A stretch of DNA of 64,000 nt. It comes from Rhodamnia argentea (lineage: Eukaryota > Streptophyta > Magnoliopsida > Myrtales > Myrtaceae). The stretch spans positions 30,448,934-30,512,933 of the forward strand of contig NC_063151.1 of the NCBI RefSeq assembly GCF_020921035.1, written 5' to 3'. Made by a program: the position numbers and the translations under genes. The notes below the pieces were generated by a model that did no database searches, was not told the DNA's origin, and saw only the letters and a list, made by a program, of their open reading frames with translations. Numbering within the stretch: position 1 is the stretch's first letter; each line of letters starts with the position of its first letter. Below, piece after piece: positions 11,217-22,700 of this stretch.

Positions 11217-13452
11217 ATAGGGGTGAGCATAATTCCATGGTAGAATCGAAAAATTTCATGTTCCAAATATTGGGAGATCGGTTCCGATGTGTAGATTTCA
11301 ACCCGAAAACGGGAACAAGTTTTTGTATTTTTCTTGTTTAACGTCTTCACGCGATTCTGCGGTATTTAATGACGACCAATGATAAGTGCGTAATTTGAAA
11401 TCAATAGTATGATTTTTCATTTCCGGCAATATGTATGACTGAGACTTTTACTTTATTAATGTTCGTATTCTTCGTGTCTCTAAATATGACTTGTGTCAAT
11501 GAATTGTAAAAATAAATGGTGAGTATTAGAGACAATGATTCATTGCAATTGTTCAATTTAGAATACATGTAAAATCTGAATAGACCCTAAAAGATGTGGC
11601 ATTATAGGTTACGGGTTCCAAGATATATATGGTAGGTTCCAAATTTCAAAAATTAAAAAATTGATTCCAACGGGCCATGTGCACGCGGTAACACTCTTTG
11701 GAAGTGTATTTCGCTCTAGAAGTGATCTTAAAGGATAAATCTGTTTGGTAAACATTTTTACTTTTGAAAGAAATTTATACTTATGAAGTTGTTTTTCCAT
11801 CGATTTGAGAAGTTTAAAAAAATTATTTCACAACTCAAGAAGTACTTCTCGCTTCACTCTCTTGTCATTGCCCCTTCACTCTCTTTTCGACCACTCCCGC
11901 CTTCGCCGATGCCCACCACTGCTCGCAACCATCGCCGCTGTCAACCACCGCCGATCGTCGCCTATCGTTGGGCGTGACCACCGCCAACCATTGCCCCGCC
12001 TCCGCCCACCACATACCTCTACCATGTGCCAATCGCTCGACTCCGCCAACCTCTGCCGCCCGTCGCCCATCGCCACCTGCCCACCTCTGTCAACGCCCAC
12101 CTCATCTCGCAACCACCGCCGCTGCCGACCATCGCCACCTGCCCACCTCTGTCAACACCCACCTCATCTCGCAACCACCGCCGCTGCTGACCATTGCCCA
12201 CAACGGACCTCCACCGGTCGTCGCCCCCCGCCGCCAACACCCCACCATCGCCGCCCCTAAGCGTCGCCCACCGTCGATCGCCACCATAGCTAACCATCGC
12301 CGCCCCTTGCCACCAACAATCGACCACCTCGCCACTCGCCATCGCGATCTACCGCCGACCTTCTTTGGCCGCCGCCGCCACCAAGTCTTCGGCAGCAGGA
12401 ATAAAATATAAAAAGTAAATACAAATTTTTTAATAAATATAAATTATTTTTTAAAGAAATTTAAAAAGTTTAAAAACAAAGTAGAAATTTTTCGAGATAT
12501 GTATGGTAGGTTCCAAATTTCAAAAATTGAAAGATCGATTTTGACGGGCCATGTGCGCATGGTAACACTCTTTGAACCGGAAGTGGATTTCTGCTGCCGA
12601 AGTGCTCTGGAGGAGAAATCGGTTTGATAATGTAGCTTATGAAGTAGAAATATGTTTGGTAAAACTTTTTACTTCTGAAGTTGTTTTTCCACCAATTTGA
12701 GAAGTTAAAAAAATTACTTCTCAACTCAAGAAGTACTTCTCGCTTCACCCTAGTGTCATTGCCCCCTTACTCTCTTTTCGACCACGCCCGCCTTCACCAA
12801 CTCCCACCGTCGGTTGTGACCACCGCCGCCGTCTATCATCGATCGTGACCACCGCCAACCGTTGACCATTGCTTGCCTCCGCCCACCACATACCTTCGCC
12901 GCCAACCATCACCAACCTCTGCCTGTCGCTACCCATCGCCGCTTGCCCGCCTGCGCCAACGCCCACCGCCGCCACCTACCATCCCCCACTGCGAACCTCC
13001 GCCGCCCATCGCCCCCCATCTCCCCCGACCACCGCCCATCGTTGATAGCCACCAATAGCCGACCATCGTCGCCCCCCGCCACCAACCGTCGACCACCTCG
13101 CCACCCGTTGCCGACCTCTACCGCCGACCTCCGTTGGCCGCCGCCGACAAGTCTCCGGCCGCCAAAGCAAAAAATAAATAATATTTTTATTTTTATTTTT
13201 GAAAGGTAAATGATTTTTTAAAGAAATTTAAAAAGTTTAAAAATGAAGTATAAATTTTTTGACCGAAGACAATAATTTTTTATAGAAGATTTTATGTTAA
13301 TAATATTTCGGTAAAAATTTTTAACCGTTACCAAATGAATTACTCTAATCAGAAATCAAATTCTTGAATAGAAGCAGAAAAGTCAACTTATCTTTACAAG
13401 CAAAAGTAGAAAAATTAATTTTGATCCCCCCAGGTCTGGAAATGCTCACCCA
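11217..13452. mobile_element. hAT-like non-autonomous element with internal tandem duplication
   Basis: The left terminus TAGGGGTGAGCATAATTCCA matches the reverse complement of the right terminus (TGGGTGAGCATTTCCA). Flanking octamers GCAAAACA (11209-11216) and GCAAAATA (13453-13460) form an 8-bp target duplication with one mismatch, as expected for hAT. Inside, a unit beginning 'agatatatatggtaggttcc' at 11621 is repeated at 12495. Each copy contains a CCACCGCCG-rich block (11870-12395 and 12780-13165). Long open frames in these blocks are low-complexity (Pro/His/Arg) and run on both strands, so I do not call them genes. No transposase is seen. Confidence 0.7.
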
Positions 13453-13653
13453 GCAAAATAATGTGTTTCGAGTAAATTTATCCGTGAACTGGCCACATCA
13501 GCATCTTGATTGAGGACTTGATTGCATTTTCAATTTTGGGCAATGATGAATCATTTGGTAAAATTTGGGATTCGAATTGGACCCGCTTGTTAAAATCGTT
13601 CTCGTGACTCGTGAGTCGTCAGTATTCCCAGGAAGCGAGCCAGAACAGCAGAA

Positions 13654-16600
13654 ATGGAATCATCGACGCACAACCACAAGCTTTTGAGCTCGCTCCGAAG
13701 CTTCGGAGTCTCGATTCCGGACGAGGTCGATGCAATCAAGGATCTCGAGCCGGAAGGTCTGGTCTCCATCTGTGCCCGGTGCCTGAACCTCGTTTATCGC
13801 AATCCGTCGCGGTTTCCGTCTTCTCTGCCGGAGTCAGTGGCCGATAAGTTCAGGATCTGCAGAGAGATGGCCTCTGCAGTCCAGAATCTCGGTTTCATCG
13901 GGGACATCGGCTTCCACAAGGTAAGGAATGAGTTTAATCTGTCTGTTTTTGCTGAGTTGTTAACCGAAGGTGATGATAACATCATGAACTAGAAAATGGA
14001 GCCGATTTGCGTTTTCGAGAGTGGAATAAAAATTGAGGCGAGGAACTAGCATTGTCCTCCTATTTTAATTTCGACTGAGAAGTTTAAGCATTGTGAAGTA
14101 GAGTAGACGAACTCGATTTCGATTGAGATGCTTAATTTGTGACTGAGGAAAAAGTTGGAGAAGCAGCGCCATCAACATGTGACTATATTATAGTTTGCAA
14201 GTATTTGGGTGCCATGCTGGCCTGAAAGAAAGTCTTTGCTTGTCTATACTCTAGTTAGGCGTTGCGGAGAACTCGTGGGTCAAATTAGTGCATTGGAGCA
14301 ATTGGCCTGGTGAATTATGTGTTCACTTGTTGATCAATCCGATACACCATTTCCTCTATTTAACCTTGCTGCATCTGCTTTGCTTATGATTCTGGTGTTT
14401 GTGCATCTTTGAAGTCACGCTTAGAACCGGAATGTATCTGTTGCTTGTGCTTACGGCAGTTTCTTTATCCATCTGAAGAGGACATGTATGAGTTGATAAG
14501 GCTCTTGGTGGGGAGGTTGTCCGAGTCGGTTGTAGTTGGAGAAGCAAATGATGTGAGTTATGTTGATTCGAAAGACAAGGAAGAAGATTGGTCTAGACAT
14601 GCAGCAAGAGACAGGATAGGGAAGGTTTACAATGACAGAGAGCGACTAAATTGGTGGAGAGCCGGAGACATGTTGAGGGAGCTTAGGCTAAATGCTGAAG
14701 GGCCAAAGTCATCATGTGCTACTGGTACAGGTTCAGGTAATACTACTGTGAATAATATGAGCTGGCAGGAGCCTATTAAGGAATCTGGGCTGTCAAATGT
14801 TAATGCATTTGGAATCACAGACAATGCAGCTGATGCAAATGATCAACTTCTCGAAGGAAATGCAACGGCACGAGAGAATCAGTCCTCTGAGGTATGTTTA
14901 TCTACCGAAATTTTTATGTAGGGCCTTGATCGGTTGATTATTTCTACATGGACAGGATGGTACTATCTAAATTGCTGTCGCTGATGTAAAAAGAAAGCCT
15001 TAAGAGTGTCAACATTTTAAGATAAAGACAAGTTTGTCAGCACATGGATGTTGAGTGTGCATTTTTCCTCTATTTTAATTTGTTCTATGAAGAGCAGTGA
15101 TTGACAAAAAGCGTCATTTGAAGTAGACTTTTTAGATGGTAGACATATTACTAGTAAGTAATGTTCTGATTAACTTTTCATGTTTACAAAGACAAGATGC
15201 TCGGTAGAAGAAGTTCAGCTTAGAGAAAGGGAGCTCATGGAGGAGGCGAAATATGGGAGTTCAGAAGTGACAGACCTTGAGGATGAATTGGAGTTACTGA
15301 AGGGCGCAGCAGAAATGGCCTTTGACAAAAATCATCCAACTGATTTCTTCCTCGAGAAACTTAATGGTCAAATTGATGCTAGGAAGAGGAATCTTCTCGA
15401 ACTGGAGTTAGAGTGGTAGGATATAGCCATTCACTTATATTGCCTGATGATTCTCTTTTATCCCATGCTTGACAAAGTTTATTAGCTTGCATTCTTCTTG
15501 TGCCATTAATAGGACACTGCAACTTAGACCTGTTTGCTGTATTAGTATGTAATGATACCTATTATCTTCCGTAGTGTGACTGTCTTATTTCCATTATAGG
15601 AATGCTTTGGAGTTGACTCTAAAGGAGAAGAAGAGAAGTCTTGAAGAGTCATTATATGCCACCAAGCCAGAGTTTCAAGAGAAGTTCCAAAAACTGAAAG
15701 AAGTTGAGCTAGAAGTGGATTCCATTTCATCTGAAATGCGAAAGAGGCAAGCTTTTCCGGTTGATCTAAGAATGTTTGGGGAGATTGTGCATTCTTGCGC
15801 ATACAAGGATAGAACTATATTACTTTGTCAGAGAGCAAAACTTTCTCTAAAACTTGTTAGGCTTGTAGAAATCCTACTCCTGTATTTGGGTTCATTTTGC
15901 AAAATATGTTCCACATTTTACTGCCTAGCGCCAAGTAGGGGTGTGCAAAAGAACTGGGAACCACCCAGACCGTCTAGAACCGGATGGAACCGGCTGGCTG
16001 TGGGTGGTTTCCATGGGGACTGGTCCAGTTCCCGGTTCCAGGTGTGGAACCGCCCACCCTGACCACCCGGACCGGACCGGTATACATACATACACACATA
16101 TATATTTAATTTCAGCTCTCCTTTTAGTAAAGAAGAAACCCTACCTTTTACTCGTCGTTCACTTCTTGACTCCTCACCTCAGTCCTCCACCTCCTCACTC
16201 ATGGCGCACGCTCTCTCTCAAAAAAGAAAGAAACTCTAGCCGTCTCAACTTCGCCTCACCTCGGTCATCTCGCTCTTGCTCTCACTCTAGCCTCTCGCCT
16301 CTCGATTGCCTTGCCGTAAGCCGGACTGTCGAGTCTCTGCCTTACTGGTTGGTGAGTTTGCAAGTTTCTAGCTCTCTATTCTATTCGAGCTATATACTTG
16401 AGCTGTTTAGTTTTGTTCAATCAATGAGAATATTCCTCGCACTTCTCATTGTTGCTCCTTGCTTTGGTCGACTGATTTGTTGCTCCTTGATTTAAGGTCA
16501 GTCCCCATTGCAATGGTTATATTGCTCATACTTGAAAAGTCAGCAAATCATAGTTCGGTTCCATGGAACCGGTGGCGGTTCCCGGTTCTCATTTTGTGGA

Positions 16601-17490
16601 ATCGGTCCTTAGCGGCGGTTCCGGTTCTAGTGAGGGAACCGCTCACTTGGAAGCGACCACCCCTAGTGTCAAGCAAGCCCTTTGCATCGGTGAAGGATAT
16701 TTTCTCTGTTTGTAGCATTCTGATACATTAACTCCTGGATTTCCTTCTTTCGATAGTGATCTGGCCGATCTACAACTATAAAAGCAAATATTGATTTCTA
16801 GAAAACGAAGAATAAGCACATCACTTTTTCCCCTTGTGGAGAATAGGCATATTGTTGACTTACTAGGATTTCTCACAATGGTGTGTCCCTGACTGGCTTT
16901 TGATTCTTCAGGGAAGAAGAGTGTTCAGAGCTTTCTGCTAGTCTCAAGAAAAAACCTGAACAAGAATCTAGGACGTCCTACATTCATCGGATAAAAGAGA
17001 TCACAAAGAACAGTCGTAAACAACATGCGGATGTGGAACGCATCCTAAAAGAGACGAGGGAACTCCAGTTAGAAAGTAATTCCGTTCAGGAGCGTCTTCA
17101 TCGAACTTACGCTGTTTTAGATGAAACCGTGTTCAGGTACAACATCCTCATCCTTGCAATTCAATTATATGGAGTGCGTTAATGCTCATGTGTATTATCA
17201 CATTAGAAGGAAGTGCGCTAATGTTCATGTGTATTATCCATGTTAGAGAAGCGAAGAAAGATCAAGTTGGACGTCAGGCTTACAGGCTTCTTACCAGCAT
17301 TCATGAAAGCTTTGAACAGATCTTTGAGAAAATATTGTCCGCCAATCGAGTCCAGAGAGAAATTGCAGAAAATGAGAAGAAGCTCGCGTTTATGGCCTCA
17401 CGGAGTCTAAACATCGAGAGACTACAAGCCGACCTTGATGCCATCATCAAGGAGAATGAACGTTTGGAGCAGTGTCTAGAAATGAACTGA
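13654..17490 (+). CDS. CCDC22: Coiled-coil domain-containing protein 22 homologue
   Basis: Six exons: 13654-13920, 14460-14891, 15192-15415, 15600-15746, 16912-17136, 17247-17490, giving 512 aa in frame. The N-terminal ~90 residues (ending GFIGDIGFHK) form the calponin-homology-like NN-CH domain. The middle carries FLYPSEEDMYELIRLLVGRL, and the C-terminal half is coiled coil with IHRIKEITKNSRKQ, a hallmark of the family. In animals CCDC22 binds COMMD proteins and CCDC93 in the endosomal CCC/Commander complex. Plant homologues exist, but their role is less clear, so endosomal recycling is inference. Intron 4 (15747-16911) uses a GC donor (AAGAG/GCAAGC) and contains a 730-bp hAT-type insertion. 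Length and frame suggest an intact gene. Confidence 0.9.
15936..16665. mobile_element. hAT-type non-autonomous element in CCDC22 intron 4
   Basis: The element starts TAGGGGTGTGCAAAAG and ends CGACCACCCCTA, so the first eight bases are inverted at the end. It is flanked by GCGCCAAG (15928-15935) and GTGTCAAG (16666-16673), an 8-bp duplication with two C-to-T changes, as hAT elements make. The subterminal regions are rich in GGTTCC/GGAACC and CCGGTTC words. No transposase. It is on the sense side of an intron, so it should be spliced out. Confidence 0.75.
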
Positions 17491-18165
17491 GCAAGGAAAA
17501 CCGTCAGGCCGAATCTTTCGGCTTTCTGTAAAGGAGCCTTAGTTCGAGATTAGATCCTCAGTTGAATGTTCAATGACACCGCGTTAAAGATAGACAGTAG
17601 TCGAAAAGCATATAGCACCCACAAAAAAGGATATTTTAATCTGTGTACTTAGTGTAATATCTGTTTTTCAGTGAAAGACGCATGAACTGATGCAGAGATT
17701 ACCAAGTGTTGTAAAGATTTTTCCCAAGAAAAAGGTGAGTAATAGAGAGATGCAAAATCTTTCCACCGTTCTTTTTCGAATTGCTCAATCAGATTTTTGC
17801 ATTTGATGCTGCTCAACTCTCGGGTGGAAGCATGGAGAAGCAAAACATTCAAAATTATCTTTAGGTCGAAAAATAGACGCGACCCTGCCGCATTTGCACT
17901 ACTCGAAAAATAGACGCGACTTTGCCTCATTTACAGCAATTCTACCCACGGCCATAAGAGTTATAACTTGAACACGAGAATTTGGTTCCTCAACTTTTGG
18001 AGCCACTTCATTCATGATCATTAGTCCGACGAGAATCAATAGCCAGATCCAAGAGGCAAGCACAGGTAAAAGAGCAAATTCACGGCAGACAAATCTAAGT
18101 CATTCCTCGAAAACTTTGAAGTGTCTATCAGGTAGATAACGTGTAGGGAGCGCGGCAAAAATGCA
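17491..18165. other. 3' side of CCDC22, no gene seen
   Basis: Downstream flank of the CCDC22 homologue. A short direct repeat (cgaaaaatagacgcgac, twice near 17867-17925) is visible. No coding sequence is recognised on either strand. Confidence 0.5.
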
Positions 18166-19145
18166 GGGAAAAGGATACTTTTGGTGCCAAAAGTTGTGTA
18201 CGAAGATTTCTTTGGTGCTAGAAGTTTCATTCGGATCACTTAGGTGCCAAGTTTTTGAAAAAAGGATCATTTTAGTGCCAAGTCAGATTTGATCCATCAG
18301 AAATCTGATGTGGCATTATTTTACTAATATTTTAGGCTAACGTGGCTTCCTCGAGGTCCAGTTAGCAATTAAAAAGGTAAAAATTTTTAAAAAAAATTAA
18401 AAATAAAAAAAACTTAATTAGTTTACAAAAATATATAAAAATCTAAATTTTTTTTAAAAAATAAAAATCTAAATTTTATTCAAAATAAACTAGAAATTAT
18501 GTTAAAAATTTAACAAAATAAAGTAAAAACTAAAAAAAAAGTTGCACAACAGGAGGCAAGAGTGAGGCATCGGCGGCAAGGGTTGCCGAGCCCCGGCCAA
18601 GGGTCGACGACCTCTCCCGGCCGTAGGCTACTCGCTGCAGGCCCTCGCCCAAATTTGGGCGAGGGTCGCCAGCACTCGCCCGGGTTTGGGCGAGGGCCAC
18701 CATCGGTGACAGATAGGGGTCGCCGACCCCGGGCTAGGGCTTAGCGACCCCTGTCGGCCATGCCTCACCACCTCCTGCCATTGCTGGTGATGGTAGGGGC
18801 GGCGGCGGCTTGCCACCATAAATGTTTTTTTTAAACTTATTTTTAATTTTATGCTAAATACAATTTGTGTTTTAAACAAATTTACTTTTAGCTATTTTTT
18901 AAATTTGAATTTGATTTATTTTAAAATGTAGAAGTCCACGTGGACTTCTTATTATTTTTAAATGTCATTTTACATTAAAAAATTAACTATTAATGACATG
19001 TGAGATTTTTGGCCGAAAAATTACATCGGAGGCACCAAAGTGATCTTTTTATCTCCGACTTGGCACTAAAGTAATCCGACAAAAACTTTTGACACCAAAA
19101 TGATCTCCGTACACAACTTTTAATACTAAAAGTGTTCTTTTTCCC
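18166..19145. mobile_element. Mutator-type MITE with perfect 9-bp target duplication
   Basis: The element starts GGGAAAAGGATACTTTTGG and its right end reads GGGAAAAAGAACACTTTTAG in reverse complement. Both arms then contain AAAAGTTGTGTACG. It is flanked by identical 9-mers AAAAATGCA at 18157-18165 and 19146-19154, the hallmark of Mutator-superfamily insertion. A GC-rich core (about 18540-18820) with CTCGCCC/GGGCGAGGG words sits between AT-rich arms. Relatives in the window are at 9549-10185, 36385-37775 and 53761-54168. No transposase. Confidence 0.85.
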
Positions 19146-19740
19146 AAAAATGCACTTGAATGATACTTTTAGGATGGTAGAACGATCTACCAAAAGATTT
19201 CCGAAAACCCAAACTCTACCTAAGCAAATCTTCCTCGTAGTACTCGAGGGATCATAGAAACCTCCAACTCCCTAAGCAAATCCCAGGAACCATAAAACGT
19301 CCTTTCCTCATAATACCAATAGAATCTCTAAATTGCCTACTATAGCCAAAAAAGGTCACAACTCTATATTTCATTTTCTTACTAATAAGAGATAATATAC
19401 ATGTGCAACAACAGATGAAATTTTGTCGAATCCCACCGACCTATTGATTTCTTTGATTCCCACAAAACATCTTGGAAAACCAATAGAGAATAATATAACC
19501 AACGAGACTTTTCACTACACAGGAAAAAGGTAAGAAAGCAAACCAAAGTGAAATAAAAGACCCTCTTCCTTGAAATAAAATTAGTCAGCTGATTAAAACC
19601 CTCCAAAGTAGTTCTCCCGATATATCTCGACCTCTTTTGTGTATTTACACTCAGGCTGGTCAATGAGTTGACATTGAATCTTTTCTCCGATACAAACTCA
19701 TACAGTCGAACGATTGTTGCCTTGTCAAAGTCTTGTCCAT

Positions 19741-22700
19741 TCAGAAATTAGAGTTCCAATTAATCTGAGCATTATGCTGGGCATGCTGGTAAGCACCAGT
19801 TGGGAGTCCCGCTGTCTCAACTGAACCGGATTGAGACTGTTGCAGAAGGGGATGAACGGTCGGAGCAACAGCCATTGTCTGCGTTGGCTGATGCATTCCA
19901 TAGGCGCCATGACCGGCTTGTGCCGGTGAGAACGTGACGTGGGGTCCCTGAGGAAGACTGAACAAAGGGTTCACTTGCAAGCTACCCAAATCCTGGCCTA
20001 TCACAGGAGGAATCCAAACTGCAGAACCTTCATTCTGGTAAATACATGTTCATTTCGACAGTTAGTGTGAGTATCCAAATAGCAATAAAACAAAGCAACT
20101 ACAACAGGTAAAAGTCAAAAGAAACTTAAAAGATCAATAGAGGGGGAAAAGGACCCACCGGTTGAGCAGTTGAATAGGGATGACTTTCCTTCAACTGATT
20201 AGTCATGTGGTCTTCATTCATAGTCGACGTTCCAGAGGTCACAGCTGGACTAGGGTTATAACCTATGGGAGTAGGACCATATGCTGCATAGGCAGACGGT
20301 ATTCCGATTGGAGTGGCGGTGGATCCCGGTTTAAATGAAGGGAAAGAGTACTTGATCCCTTGTGCAGCAACAGCTGGGGGTAGATAAAAATTTCCCGCTG
20401 AAGGCTGTTGAGTGAATCCGTTGTGACTTATAAGTTGGTGCATCGGCGGCATGTAATATGGAGGGAGATAGTGGCCATATGGGAAGTAGTTAAGAGGATA
20501 TGGCTGCCTGAAAATAGGAACTGGTTGTGGGGACATAGCTACGGTACTCTGAGGAGTTGGGGTTGTGGTTGGACTTGGGCTAGAAAGAGCAGAAGCATTC
20601 CCATTCTACAATTGGCAACAGAAAACATCAGATATACAAAGAGCATCATTAAATAGGTAAACGGTCAAATAAACTACCGATAAGGCTGACAACGTAACCA
20701 ACCGGAGACCTCCACCATGATGAATTTAGACAATAGCAGTGCATATTATACTGAAGACAGGTAAAATCACCAACTCATTAGTAATCTCTCCGTAATGGAA
20801 CTTATGATACAGGCCAAAAGATTGGCTCTTTCCTACGTTTATCTATAATGGAAAAGTTGACTCAGTTGATTACAAGTGGATTTGTTATGTTTTACCTCCT
20901 ACCTATTTCTTTTCGCATAGATTTTGCTTATATGGGATGATTTCCTCAACTATCTTCCCACATAGGACTCATAAGTAAAATAGAACTATAATTCAGATCA
21001 AACACCCTCTAAAAACCTGGGACTAAACCATTTACTGCAATAAAAAGCCATCAATTTCAATTTCAATTCTATCATGGTTGTTTTTTAACCACTTCCTCCG
21101 ACCACCTTATGCTATTTTACAAAGTGAACTCCAATGCTCCATTGCATTTACCATTTTGATAATGGGCATCCAAAGAGTCTCTGGCGCTAAAATCCAGCCT
21201 AAGCCTCACATGCAGAATTTGCAAGATAAACATGTCAACAGAATTTACAAGCTGACAACCTCAGCTAGATACAATCTATTCTGTTAAATCTGATGATTTT
21301 CACAAGTTTTCTTCCTCACCATTGCTTAGTATCTACCATTGCTCTGAAACAGGGTAGAACATGTTCAAGACCATAATAATAACAGTCTTCCTCATTTATA
21401 TGTTCTAATTCAATTGGTGCCCTTACTATCAAAGAGAGAGAAGGAGATCGACGACGTGAGAATTAAGGGGATTTCCTCTTTCCAATCTTTGTTATTTTCT
21501 ACTGTTTATGCCAGCCCAAAGCGTAAGAAATCATGGGATAATTGATCTCTTCTCGCTTCTTACATGATATACCTTGATTGATCGGCTGTGATTTGAATAA
21601 GTCATTCACTAGCAAAGACACTTTTTTTTTTTTTTTTTTGGGGGGGAGGGTTGTGTGTGTGCGCGGGGAAGGGGGGTTGTGTGGTGGGGTGGGTGTTGTT
21701 TCTCTAGATCTCAGACCTATATCTAACTTAATCTAACTTACATGTAGATTGTTGTATTAATAACTAGATTTCTGCAGTGAATTTGGGTCTTGCTATGCTC
21801 TTGCAAAGAAGTCGACATATAAATGACATCTGCCTTGTCTATAATTGAATCAAGTGAAAAGGGAAAAAGTACCCACGTCAACCAGCAGCATTGGACTTAC
21901 CATGAAATTTGATGGTCGAGAAACATCCCGTGCCTGAACCTCAGGTCCTTCAAGCTGCACAAACTGGCTACCCAGAATGGATGGCATCAAGCCAAAGCTA
22001 TTATTGCCAGGGACATCTTGAGCAACATGATTTTGAGGGGCCTCAGAACTCAAATTTTGCTTGGCCTGATCATACATCGAGTTACTGAAGCTCAAAACCT
22101 TGTTCTCCAAAGATGGTTGCACCGTCTCAAGGGAAAGAGCTGAAGCTTCAGGATGTTCAGCAAGATTTCCAATTTGATTGCTGAAACCAATCAGTAAAAT
22201 GTTAAAAGTGCAACAGCCCTCCCAAGAATTAATACTCTACGGTTCACAGTCCACAGGAATGTCCAAAATGCGGCTTAAATGCTGTTGAGGACTCCAACAA
22301 AGAAACCAAACTTGGCTCAAAGCTTGTGATTAAATCCCTCACTTTGTTCCATCAGTTTTCTTTCTTTTGGGATAAAAACTTTGTTCTACTTTGTTGCTTT
22401 CAGCACCCTTTACATTGATGGACATACTGAAACATAAAATATATAAGATAATCCAATAAAGGAACAGCCAGGGCAAGATCATTAGAATAATTTATTGGGT
22501 GGCCAGCCTCAAAAACAAGAAAAGAGCGAATTAAATCAGGAAGAAAAGAGTAAACTAAAGAGATCTGGGGAATAGATGACAAGGGAGAATGATGCATTAG
22601 GATAGGGTATGCAACTCTCAACCTCTTGGAGAGATCCATTTCTAAGTTGTATCACTGCTTCAACTAAAACCACCCCTTTCACAGAATACATAAGCAGTTC

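Noticed and set aside
11805..13209. Several frames of 60-150 codons rich in Pro, His, Arg or Gly on both strands
   Set aside because: CCACCGCCG low complexity opens frames in many registers. There is no conserved domain, and the block is duplicated inside a transposon.
21609..21690. T-run followed by G-rich stretch in GIP1-like intron 7 as a possible G-quadruplex
   Set aside because: The G runs are irregular, and nothing else supports a function. Likely simple sequence.
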